36,472 nucleotides of DNA from a virus: positions 1 to 36,472 of the IMG/VR virus record IMGVR_UViG_3300037827_000273. The stretch is one strand, 5' to 3'. Position 1 is the first letter of the stretch; each line of letters begins with the position of its first letter. This document shows, one piece after another, positions 1-4,148 of the stretch. The notes below the pieces were generated by a model. The model worked only from the letters and a program-made list of their open reading frames with translations, was not told the DNA's origin and made no database searches. Position numbers and translations under genes: made by a program.

Positions 1-7
1 CTCCTTT

Positions 8-244
8 TCAAAACTTGTGGGGCTGCTGCTGCTGCTGGGTGGCCACCCGGTGTTGTTCTTCAATTCGTCCAGAGTCTTTAGAGGCGGAAACAAGTTCAGT
101 TAGGCGAGAGTTGAGAAGTTTGTGAACTACTTCCACTTTTTCGTTAACTTTCCTAACCCTAACAGCGGCAAGACCAGCAAAAATTGCAGAGATTACCGCA
201 GGTACTACCGACACAATAGCAAGTTGCACAGTCTCAGACAGCAT
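8..244 (-). CDS. Small membrane protein, holin-like
   Basis: This 78-aa protein has one N-terminal hydrophobic segment (about residues 6-28, rich in A, V, I and G). A charged helix follows with the run EVVHKLLNSRLTELV, a pattern I recognise from many small phage membrane proteins annotated as holins or holin-like. The tail is glutamine-rich (QQQQQ). The start is the ATG at 244, preceded by a strong purine-rich ribosome site (GGGGGGAGG about 10 bases upstream). A role in lysis is inferred from topology, size and position at the end of a minus-strand cluster. It could instead be a membrane protein of other function. The endolysin expected beside a holin would lie beyond the left edge. Confidence 0.5.
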   Translation of the reverse strand: MLSETVQLAIVSVVPAVISAIFAGLAAVRVRKVNEKVEVVHKLLNSRLTELVSASKDSGRIEEQHRVATQQQQQPHKF

Positions 245-303
245 TTTGCTGCCTCCCCCCCTCCAGCCAGTTCTCCAAATGGCAGAAGGTCTCTACTTAA
301 AGT

Positions 304-588
304 CTAACGGTCGAGTTGGTCACCAAAGTTACGAAGTTTACGTTTTTCTTCCCATTCGAGATTTGAGAGAAAAGGTTTAACGTAGATAAACACGTAACCC
401 ATGAGTTCGCAGTGGGTCCGGCCCCGCTGGGCGGCGGAGGCTAGGTCGCCTTTGTGCTCAAAGAGTTTAAAACAGGAAGTGTTGGAACCGTGACGATAGT
501 AGAGAGAGTATACAGAGCGGAGATCAACGGGCAGAAGAAGATCAGATTCTAGAGCTTTCTCTAATTTAGAAGAGGTCGAGGTTGTCAA
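304..588 (-). CDS. Hypothetical protein, 94 aa
   Basis: I do not recognise a family. The ATG at 588 overlaps the stop of the upstream gene as ATGA, so the two are probably translationally coupled. The N-terminal half is leucine-rich (DLLLPVDLRSVYSLYY) and the middle has two cysteines (near residues 39 and 60) without a clear metal-binding spacing. The C-terminus is a charged helix (LEWEEKRKLRNFGDQLDR). There is no convincing transmembrane segment or signal peptide. It lies between a terminase-small-subunit-like gene and a holin-like gene, which suggests a late role. Confidence 0.6.
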   Translation of the reverse strand: MTTSTSSKLEKALESDLLLPVDLRSVYSLYYRHGSNTSCFKLFEHKGDLASAAQRGRTHCELMGYVFIYVKPFLSNLEWEEKRKLRNFGDQLDR

Positions 589-902
589 GCTGGAAGCTCC
601 CGAGGAAGAAGAATTGGGTTTAGACCACCTTTGGAAAGAGGGTCATTGATAACAATGGTTATAGAGGGCAGGGGGGCGGCTTGGTCTTTCATAAGGCCAC
701 GAGCTTTTAGAGAAAGTTCAGCGGCCCGAAGCCTAACAACTTCGCTGCCGCCCCGTTGCATTAAACCTTCGACTACTTCTAAAGTGGGGTCGAGGCCAAG
801 TCCAGCGCGGTCCAGGGATTCAGGAACTCCAGACTGCGTCTGTTCTCCAAGAAGTCCACTTTCTCTAAGAGCGGCTGCTATTTCCGGTTTAAGTATAGGC
901 AT
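585..902 (-). CDS. Putative terminase small subunit-like protein
   Basis: The 105-aa product reads like short phage small-terminase proteins: an N-terminal segment, then LDRAGLGLDPTLEVVEGLM, a helix with EVVRLRAAELSLKARGL, and the C-terminal signature SITIVINDP followed by GGLNPILLPREL. In that family the small subunit recognises the pac/cos site and loads the large terminase ATPase-nuclease. I place the start at the ATG at 902, ten bases after the stop of the upstream gene. A longer in-frame extension to 1010 would run deep into that gene. No good ribosome site is visible. The large subunit is not in the window and may lie off the left edge. The family call is by recognition of sequence style only. 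Confidence 0.45.
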   Translation of the reverse strand: MPILKPEIAAALRESGLLGEQTQSGVPESLDRAGLGLDPTLEVVEGLMQRGGSEVVRLRAAELSLKARGLMKDQAAPLPSITIVINDPLSKGGLNPILLPRELPA

Positions 903-912
903 TAGAGGAAGG

Positions 913-1140
913 CTACCAGTCCCGGTCCCGATTTGCAGAATCGTAGGCTTCAAAAATTTCTTTAACCGTAAGTTTCCCCGGCAGGGGGCCTTGCCACCCG
1001 GCGGCCCCAAGTTCCTCTGTTTTTCTTTCTAGCTGGTTTCTAAAAAGAGAGTGAAGGGGAGACTCGGCAACTCTTTGCAGAGCGGCACAGAGTGCCGTAG
1101 CCTCTTCTTCACTCTTGGAGAAGTTTGAATCGTGGTTCAC
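913..1140 (-). CDS. Hypothetical protein, 75 aa
   Basis: A short soluble, acidic and helical protein without a family I recognise. The start is a GTG at 1140 with AGGA seven bases upstream. It is the first gene after the predicted promoter at 1164-1191 and is followed after ten bases by the terminase-small-subunit-like gene. It is therefore the probable leader gene of the leftward operon that continues past the left edge. Two parts are visible: a helical N-terminus (SEEEATALCAALQRVAE) and a C-terminal piece (KLTVKEIFEAYDSANRD). Confidence 0.55.
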   Translation of the reverse strand: MNHDSNFSKSEEEATALCAALQRVAESPLHSLFRNQLERKTEELGAAGWQGPLPGKLTVKEIFEAYDSANRDRDW

Positions 1141-1144
1141 AATT

Positions 1145-1160
1145 GGTCCTAGAGGATACC
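1145..1160 (-). promoter_or_regulatory. 5' stem-loop at predicted transcript start
   Basis: Read on the minus strand, GG(ta)TCC-tcta-GGACC forms a short hairpin. It begins within a few bases of the start predicted from the promoter at 1164-1191. It resembles the 5'-terminal hairpins seen at the other minus-strand promoters here. The stem is short and has a bulge, so the call is tentative. Confidence 0.3.
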
Positions 1161-1163
1161 ACT

Positions 1164-1191
1164 ATAATAAGGATAGAATCGGGGTTGTCAA
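1164..1191 (-). promoter_or_regulatory. Putative sigma70-like promoter
   Basis: The minus strand reads TTGACA (1191-1186), a 16-base spacer, then TATTAT (1169-1164). The -35 matches the consensus fully and the -10 at five of six positions. A second possible -10, TATAGT, lies three bases further with a 19-base spacer. It sits in the 72-base gap upstream of the gene at 913-1140 and would drive the leftward operon with the terminase-small-subunit-like and holin-like genes. Confidence 0.6.
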
Positions 1192-1212
1192 GAGGGCAAA
1201 GCAGGCTGGCTT

Positions 1213-1434
1213 TTAGTTTGTTTTCTTAGAGTTGGGGCCGAAGGTCCGAATGGCCCTAGACGTGCCGCGCCTCTGGACTCTAGCGAAACCCCTTTTAATA
1301 GTTGGATCTTTCAAAATCCTATCTTCTAGAGTCGCCCGCTGTTCTTTTTTCTTTTTTAGGTGAGCCTCGGAGTTCTCAAGTGTGTGCCCCCGAACGGCCA
1401 GGAGTTCCTTGATTTTGTCTCTAAGTTTACCCAT
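1213..1434 (-). CDS. Hypothetical basic protein, 73 aa
   Basis: A small, very basic protein: KLRDKIKELLAVRG at the N-terminus, a run of lysines (HLKKKKEQR), and an arginine-rich C-terminus ending in PNSKKTN. This composition suits nucleic-acid binding, but I recognise no family. The ATG at 1434 lies inside a 13-bp tandem duplication that also contains the stop of the upstream gene. The segment coding near residues 57-62 contains the 16-bp sequence found again at 3121-3136. Confidence 0.5.
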   Translation of the reverse strand: MGKLRDKIKELLAVRGHTLENSEAHLKKKKEQRATLEDRILKDPTIKRGFARVQRRGTSRAIRTFGPNSKKTN

Positions 1435-1455
1435 TAGCGGGGCCCATTAGCGGGG
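1430..1455. repeat. 13-bp tandem duplication over a stop/start junction
   Basis: CCCATTAGCGGGG occurs twice without a gap (1430-1442 and 1443-1455). On the minus strand each copy contains TAATG. The upstream copy gives the stop of the gene at 1447-1749 plus an ATG opening a six-codon reading frame. The downstream copy gives the ATG of the gene at 1213-1434. Confidence 0.9.
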
Positions 1456-1749
1456 CTTACTCAATTTCTTAAAAGAGTCAGCTAATTCCTGATCGAAAAT
1501 CGAGAGTTCGGGCGGTTCGTAAAGTCGGCCACGTTCGGCCCGCACTTCTCGGGCCTTCAGCACTCGGGGGCCTGGCGGCCGTCCAGCTTTTTCCCTGGCT
1601 TCTCTAGAAATCAGACTTTTTAAACCTGCTAGAAGTCGGCGGCGCTGGGCATTCGAAAGCCGCCAACCCAGGTTCTTCGTCGTGCCCCGGCCCCGGGCGG
1701 CCCAGCGAGTTAGCTTTTTTTTAAAGTTTTCGCAACCTTGTTTTACCAC
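1447..1749 (-). CDS. Hypothetical basic protein, about 100 aa
   Basis: An arginine- and lysine-rich helical protein (KKLTRWAARGRGTTKNLGWR, then QRRRLLAGLKSLISREAREK). I recognise no named family; a DNA-binding or small structural role is possible. The frame stays open up to an ATG at 1953. That upstream part runs through two hairpins, including the terminator at 1881-1926, and does not read like protein, so I prefer the GTG at 1749. No clear ribosome site supports either start. The end at 1447 is firm because it is coupled through TAATG to the next gene. Confidence 0.45.
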   Translation of the reverse strand: MVKQGCENFKKKLTRWAARGRGTTKNLGWRLSNAQRRRLLAGLKSLISREAREKAGRPPGPRVLKAREVRAERGRLYEPPELSIFDQELADSFKKLSKPR

Positions 1750-1770
1750 TTTGCAAAAGAAAGCTGCCGG
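1746..1770 (+). repeat. Inverted repeat copy A (partner at 2380-2404)
   Basis: This 25-bp stretch beginning CCACTTTGCAAAAG matches the reverse complement of 2380-2404 with three mismatches. Its first 14 bases are also an exact reverse complement of 2331-2344. Confidence 0.75.
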
Positions 1771-1836
1771 TTGTCCACTTGTTTTCGAGAGCCTCAAGGA
1801 GTCTGAGTGTGGGTCAAGAGGACTTTTGCATCCGGC

Positions 1837-1857
1837 CTCCCCACCCTTTTGGGGGAG
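1837..1857. other. GC-rich hairpin
   Basis: CTCCCC and GGGGAG (1837-1842 and 1852-1857) pair around a nine-base loop. No T-run follows on either strand, so it is not a typical intrinsic terminator. It lies in the leader between the terminator at 1881-1926 and the gene ending at 1447. Confidence 0.4.
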
Positions 1858-1880
1858 TGGTACCCTCCGAGAAAGCTTAG

Positions 1881-1926
1881 AAGTAATAAAGTTCCCTACC
1901 TCCACACGGCGGAGGAAGTAGGGAAC
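1881..1926 (-). terminator. Intrinsic terminator
   Basis: On the minus strand GTTCCCTAC and CTCC pair with GGAG and GTAGGGAAC (13 pairs, one three-base bulge, loop GCCGTGT). The stem is followed directly by the T-rich run TTTATTACTT. It begins 15 bases after the stop codon of the small gene at 1941-2111, where a terminator for that unit would be expected. Confidence 0.65.
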
Positions 1927-1940
1927 CCTACCTAGGCAAC

Positions 1941-2111
1941 TTAAAGAACACAAAGACTAGTTGGGATGCTATTCACAGCGTCCTGCCACGTCTCATATCC
2001 ATAACTCCACAAATCATCTGTAGGCCGCTCTCGTTCCTCAGGAGAGAAAACTAACCAAGGTTTAGATAGGCCTCTACAAGATTTGAAAACCAACCATTTA
2101 GTTTGCTTCAC
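1941..2111 (-). CDS. Hypothetical small protein, 56 aa
   Basis: The frame starts at a GTG (2111) with GAAAGG about nine bases upstream and ends in TAA at 1941. The product begins MKQTKWLVFKSC and ends NSIPTSLCVL. It is rich in tryptophan (KPWLVF, DLWSYGYETWQDAV), a composition that reads like a genuine small phage protein rather than chance. No family is recognised. It has its own predicted promoter (2235-2263), a structured leader (2135-2229) and a terminator (1881-1926), so it is likely expressed as a single-gene unit. Confidence 0.55.
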   Translation of the reverse strand: MKQTKWLVFKSCRGLSKPWLVFSPEERERPTDDLWSYGYETWQDAVNSIPTSLCVL

Positions 2112-2134
2112 AGTTCACAACCTTTCTAAAGGAC

Positions 2135-2229
2135 TGTAAGGCAGGGCCGGTCTCATCGAACCTCAAACTGGCCCACTTTCGTGAGTGTAAAGTTCACAGT
2201 TTCAACTACTGACGGTCGCCTGCCTTACA
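2135..2229 (-). ncRNA. Structured leader RNA candidate (four-helix fold)
   Basis: An 11-bp perfect inverted repeat (TGTAAGGCAGG, 2135-2145, with its complement at 2219-2229) encloses three hairpins. The first is 2146-2153 with 2165-2173 (one mismatch, one wobble); the second is CACT/AGTG at 2174-2187; the third is CAGT/ACTG with a seven-base loop at 2197-2211. On the minus strand the promoter at 2235-2263 is predicted to start transcription near 2228, the first base of the outer helix, and the ribosome site of the 56-aa gene follows the last base. I read it as a 5' leader or riboregulator. It is not a canonical tRNA and I recognise no known riboswitch. DNA-level symmetry alone cannot fix the strand. 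Confidence 0.35.
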
Positions 2230-2234
2230 TTACT

Positions 2235-2263
2235 ATAGTAGCCGCCGGGCAGAAAGTTCTCAA
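2235..2263 (-). promoter_or_regulatory. Putative sigma70-like promoter of the 56-aa gene unit
   Basis: The minus strand reads TTGAGA (2263-2258), a 17-base spacer and TACTAT (2240-2235). The -35 matches five of six bases and the -10 four of six. The predicted start (about 2228) coincides with the 5' strand of the long stem at 2135-2229. Confidence 0.4.
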
Positions 2264-2357
2264 CTAGGTTAGTTCCTAGACAAACTACCCAAGCTTAGTT
2301 TCATAAATGTAATTCCTTTCCCTAGGCCACCTTTTGCAAAGTGGACTAGAGCCGGAA
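2264..2357 (-). other. Intergenic segment with mini-ORF and hairpins
   Basis: Downstream of the 163-aa gene the minus strand holds three items. CCACTTT-GCAA-AAGGTGG (2344-2327) is a hairpin closed by a GNRA-type tetraloop. Next is an 11-codon frame (ATG at 2304, stop at 2269) with AAAGGA at good spacing. A CTAGG/CCTAG hairpin lies at 2264-2279, at the end of that frame. No T-run follows the first hairpin, so I do not call it a terminator. Whether the mini-ORF is translated is unknown. Confidence 0.35.
2331..2344 (-). repeat. 14-bp repeat copy (exact partner at 1746-1759)
   Basis: CTTTTGCAAAGTGG on the plus strand is the exact reverse complement of 1746-1759. It lies just after the stop of the 163-aa gene, in the hairpin described for that segment. 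Confidence 0.75.
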
Positions 2358-2849
2358 CTACTCGGCAGACTTCTGGGGTCCAGCAGCTTTTTTTTGCAAA
2401 GCGGTCAGAACCTGGGGCATCGAGCGAATGAGATCTTTGGCGGCCTGCTTGGCGGCAGTCTTTTTGTCCCGACCCTCCTGCGGGTTCTTCGGATCGGTCG
2501 TAATTTCGTCAAATCCAAAGTTCAACTTAGCAAACATGAGAACTACCGGGTTGACATCTTCGGGATTTGCCAGAGTTCCCGCAAAGGGAATTTCCGTCTC
2601 TTTTCCATCTTCAAAAACTTTCCAACCTTCGGGATTTTCGCGGGCGCTCCGGGTGGCCTCAGCTTGCAGGCCGTCCCGAAGGATAGTCAGTAGCTTCGCC
2701 TTGTCGTGGCCGAGTCTAGCCAGGGCGTCTTCCAGTGAATGCACTTCGGCGATCACGGGGACCCGCTTATATAAGGTCACGTCCTCGAAACTTGTCAAGT
2801 CGAGACCACTCTTGGTGGTTCGCAGTTCTGTTACAGCGTTTGGTGTCAC
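2358..2849 (-). CDS. Hypothetical protein, 163 aa
   Basis: I do not recognise this protein. It starts at GTG 2849 with AAAGGAG at good spacing inside a small hairpin loop, directly after the promoter at 2877-2905. It is soluble and helical: a central helix (LEDALARLGHDKAKLLTILR), a mixed middle (GWKVFEDGKETEIPFAG) and a lysine/alanine-rich C-terminus (DKKTAAKQAAKDLIRSMP). It is the first gene of the leftward direction, next to the origin-like region. This fits an early or regulatory protein as well as a structural one. Confidence 0.7.
   Translation of the reverse strand: MTPNAVTELRTTKSGLDLTSFEDVTLYKRVPVIAEVHSLEDALARLGHDKAKLLTILRDGLQAEATRSARENPEGWKVFEDGKETEIPFAGTLANPEDVNPVVLMFAKLNFGFDEITTDPKNPQEGRDKKTAAKQAAKDLIRSMPQVLTALQKKAAGPQKSAE
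2380..2404 (-). repeat. Inverted repeat copy B (partner at 1746-1770)
   Basis: The reverse complement matches 1746-1770 with three mismatches in 25. Here it lies within coding sequence for the C-terminal LQKKAAG of the 163-aa protein. Confidence 0.7.
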
Positions 2850-2854
2850 GTTTA

Positions 2855-2870
2855 AGAGCTCCTTTGCTCT
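2855..2870 (-). promoter_or_regulatory. 5' hairpin presenting the ribosome site in its loop
   Basis: The minus strand reads AGAGC-AAAGGA-GCTCT. The loop is the Shine-Dalgarno sequence of the gene starting at 2849, and the 5' base (2870) is where the promoter at 2877-2905 is predicted to start transcription. Confidence 0.45.
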
Positions 2871-2876
2871 ACTTCT

Positions 2877-2905
2877 AGTTTAGGTCTTTTCCCGATCGAA
2901 GTCAA
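2877..2905 (-). promoter_or_regulatory. Putative sigma70-like promoter, leftward
   Basis: The minus strand reads TTGACT (2905-2900), a 17-base spacer, then TAAACT (2882-2877). The -35 matches five of six bases and the -10 four of six. It faces left from the divergent intergenic region toward the 163-aa gene. Confidence 0.55.
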
Positions 2906-3120
2906 GCTTTTTTCAAGAAAAAGTCCAACTTTTTAAATTAGGGAACTTCTTAGGCCAAATGGACCCTGCCGGTCTATCCCAGAGGGCCTAAAAACAGCGG
3001 ATGGTCTAGGGATGATTGGGGATGATCCTGGGAGAATTCTGGGATGACACAGTATGAATTTTTCTTAATGTTTTGACCTACCTACCAGGGGTAACCCGTT
3101 GAGGGTGCAGGGGTTAGGTG

Positions 3121-3136
3121 ATGGCCCTAGACGTGC
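3121..3136 (+). repeat. 16-bp direct repeat (second copy at 1250-1265)
   Basis: ATGGCCCTAGACGTGC occurs here in noncoding DNA and identically at 1250-1265 inside the gene at 1213-1434. Here it is part of an imperfect palindrome, GGCC(c)TAG...CTAGGCC (3123-3143). Confidence 0.8.
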
Positions 3137-3255
3137 TCTAGGCCGGAGTAGCGAGAGAAAATTTAGGGGGGCAATACCATAAAAAGTATATATATATTAT
3201 GTAAGAATTACCGAACTATTCTCCTTAAGACTCAAGGGGTTAGGGAGGTACTACA

Positions 3256-3345
3256 AACTACTAGTACTGGTAGTTCGCTTTTTCTTCGTTTTGTACACTC
3301 TGAAAAGAGTGGGTCTAACCCCTCTCGAATCAAGGGGTTAGACCC
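3256..3345. other. Three consecutive hairpins
   Basis: In order: AACTAC/GTAGTT (3256-3261 with 3270-3275, 8-base loop); CACTCT-GAAA-AGAGTG (3296-3311, GNRA tetraloop); and a perfect 13-bp stem GGGTCTAACCCCT (3311-3323) with its complement at 3333-3345 and a 9-base loop. The last two share one base. They may form in RNA or serve as palindromic protein sites. The long stem includes the GGGGTTAG iteron on both strands. No T-run follows on the plus strand. Confidence 0.6.
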
Positions 3346-3493
3346 GGTAAAATTTACTTACAACAAGCCCACACCTACGCCTACCCAGAAAAAACTGAGC
3401 CACGCGAGAACAGACAGCGAAACCACACCTAAACCACTCACTCCAAACGACTTAACTCCCATTCAATCATCCCCTGTCGTCCTTAGATCCCCC

Positions 3494-3523
3494 TTGACAC
3501 GTCCCACTACGTCATGGTATCCT
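3494..3523 (+). promoter_or_regulatory. Putative sigma70-like promoter of the early operon
   Basis: TTGACA (3494-3499), an 18-base spacer and TATCCT (3518-3523). The -35 is perfect and the -10 matches four of six bases. Transcription would start near 3526-3530. There GCTGTGA and TCTCAGC (3526-3546) can form a stem with one mismatch, echoing the 5' hairpins of the leftward promoters. The ATG at 3514 lies inside this promoter, so both cannot be used as drawn. Confidence 0.5.
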
Positions 3524-3948
3524 TAGCTGTGATCGACCGTCTCAGCATAGTCAGACCTACCTACCACCGGTCCCCAAAGAAGCACCCAAACTTCAAAGAA
3601 TTTTCACAAATCAAGAAAGTTAAAAAGCCAGTCAAACCAGAAGAACTACCGACAGCTCCAGAGAGCACAAATGGAAAAGAAACAGAAGTGGAACGCCCGC
3701 AAGAAGCACCCAAACTTCAAACCCTACACAAAGCGCTCACCGATTGGACCGCCCGTGCCAACACGAGAGCCGAGAGAAAAAGAGCGAGAATTGCCACAGC
3801 AAGACTTGAGCAACTTTCAGGCTCTATTCGACCGCCAGCGGGAGAATTGGCCTCCAGCGGACCCAGCGGACCCTACGAAATCGAAACAGACCAACAGTTC
3901 AGAGAACGACTGAACCACCGTTTGCGGAATTTTGAGAAAGGAATTTAA
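3514..3948 (+). CDS. Hypothetical basic helical protein (start uncertain)
   Basis: First gene of the rightward operon. The C-terminal 86 residues look genuine: a helix LHKALTDWTARANTRAERKR, then a proline/glycine linker and a charged C-terminal helix (DQQFRERLNHRLRNFEKGI). The N-terminal part is low in structure. The first in-frame ATG (3514) has no ribosome site and lies inside the predicted promoter. Alternatives are GTG at 3529, which would be almost leaderless, or GTG at 3688. The sequence AAGAAGCACCCAAACTTCAAA occurs at 3578 and again at 3702 in a different frame, which suggests one copy arose by duplication and is not constrained as protein. No family recognised. Confidence 0.5.
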   Translation: MVSLAVIDRLSIVRPTYHRSPKKHPNFKEFSQIKKVKKPVKPEELPTAPESTNGKETEVERPQEAPKLQTLHKALTDWTARANTRAERKRARIATARLEQLSGSIRPPAGELASSGPSGPYEIETDQQFRERLNHRLRNFEKGI

Positions 3949-3953
3949 AAAAA

Positions 3954-4148
3954 TTGCCCTTCGTTAAACTTAGCAGCTTTGACTGCACGAACATCCTGAG
4001 ACTTTTTGAAGAGTTCGACGAATCGGAGCTTACCGATTCCGATCGCCGGACACGCGAAACTGTCCGCACTATTCAAGCCCTCCAAGAGTTGAAGCACACA
4101 GCAACTAAATCTACACTTAGAAAGGATACACTTAAAAATGGAAAATAG
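3954..4148 (+). CDS. Hypothetical protein, 64 aa
   Basis: Begins at a TTG (3954) with AAAGGA some 13 bases upstream and overlaps the next gene by 11 bases. The product is acidic in the middle (LRLFEEFDESELTDSD) and helical and basic toward the end (IQALQELKHTATKSTLRKD). No family recognised. The tight packing and overlap are typical of this operon and support the frame, while the TTG start makes the exact N-terminus uncertain. Confidence 0.5.
   Translation: MPFVKLSSFDCTNILRLFEEFDESELTDSDRRTRETVRTIQALQELKHTATKSTLRKDTLKNGK

Larger units (their letters stand above)
2906..3493. other. Divergent intergenic region, candidate replication origin/control region
   Basis: No convincing gene lies in these 588 bases. 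Visible elements are: GGGATGA three times (near 3009, 3018 and 3042); GGGGTTAG at 3110-3117, 3235-3242 and 3334-3341, plus its complement inside the hairpin at 3311; an AT tract around 3178-3202 (TATATATATTATG); three consecutive hairpins at 3256-3345; and a C/A-rich, G-poor stretch at about 3350-3480. The 13-mer GACCTACCTACCA (3075-3087) recurs at 3554-3566, and a 16-mer at 3121-3136 recurs at 1250-1265. Iterons, an AT-rich element and divergent promoters are the usual ingredients of a phage origin, but no replication initiator recognised by name is encoded nearby. Confidence 0.4.

Noticed and set aside
631-1032. Plus-strand open frame of 133 codons over the terminase-small-subunit-like gene
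   Set aside because: It is the mirror of GC-rich minus-strand coding sequence, R/S/P-rich, and has no promoter or neighbours on that strand.
1682-1921. Plus-strand open frame of 79 codons
   Set aside because: It runs antisense to a minus-strand gene and through a terminator, has no ribosome site, and its only protein-like similarity (LQKKAAG) comes from the inverted repeat.
1447-1953. Long version (168 aa) of the gene ending at 1447
   Set aside because: The extra 68 residues pass through two hairpins and the terminator of the upstream unit and look noncoding; a GTG start at 1749 is preferred, although not proven.
2135-2229. tRNA or tmRNA-like gene
   Set aside because: The fold has four helices and a TTCAACT loop on the plus strand. 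However, the arms have the wrong lengths, seven bases separate the last arm from the closing stem, and there is no canonical anticodon arm or CCA-side layout.
3256-3345. CRISPR-like or tandem-repeat array
   Set aside because: The elements are different palindromes, not regularly spaced identical repeats with spacers.
3671-3913. Alternative +frame gene MEKKQKWNARKKH
   Set aside because: The overlapping frame ending at 3948 has better helical sequence, and no ribosome site was seen in front of the ATG at 3671.
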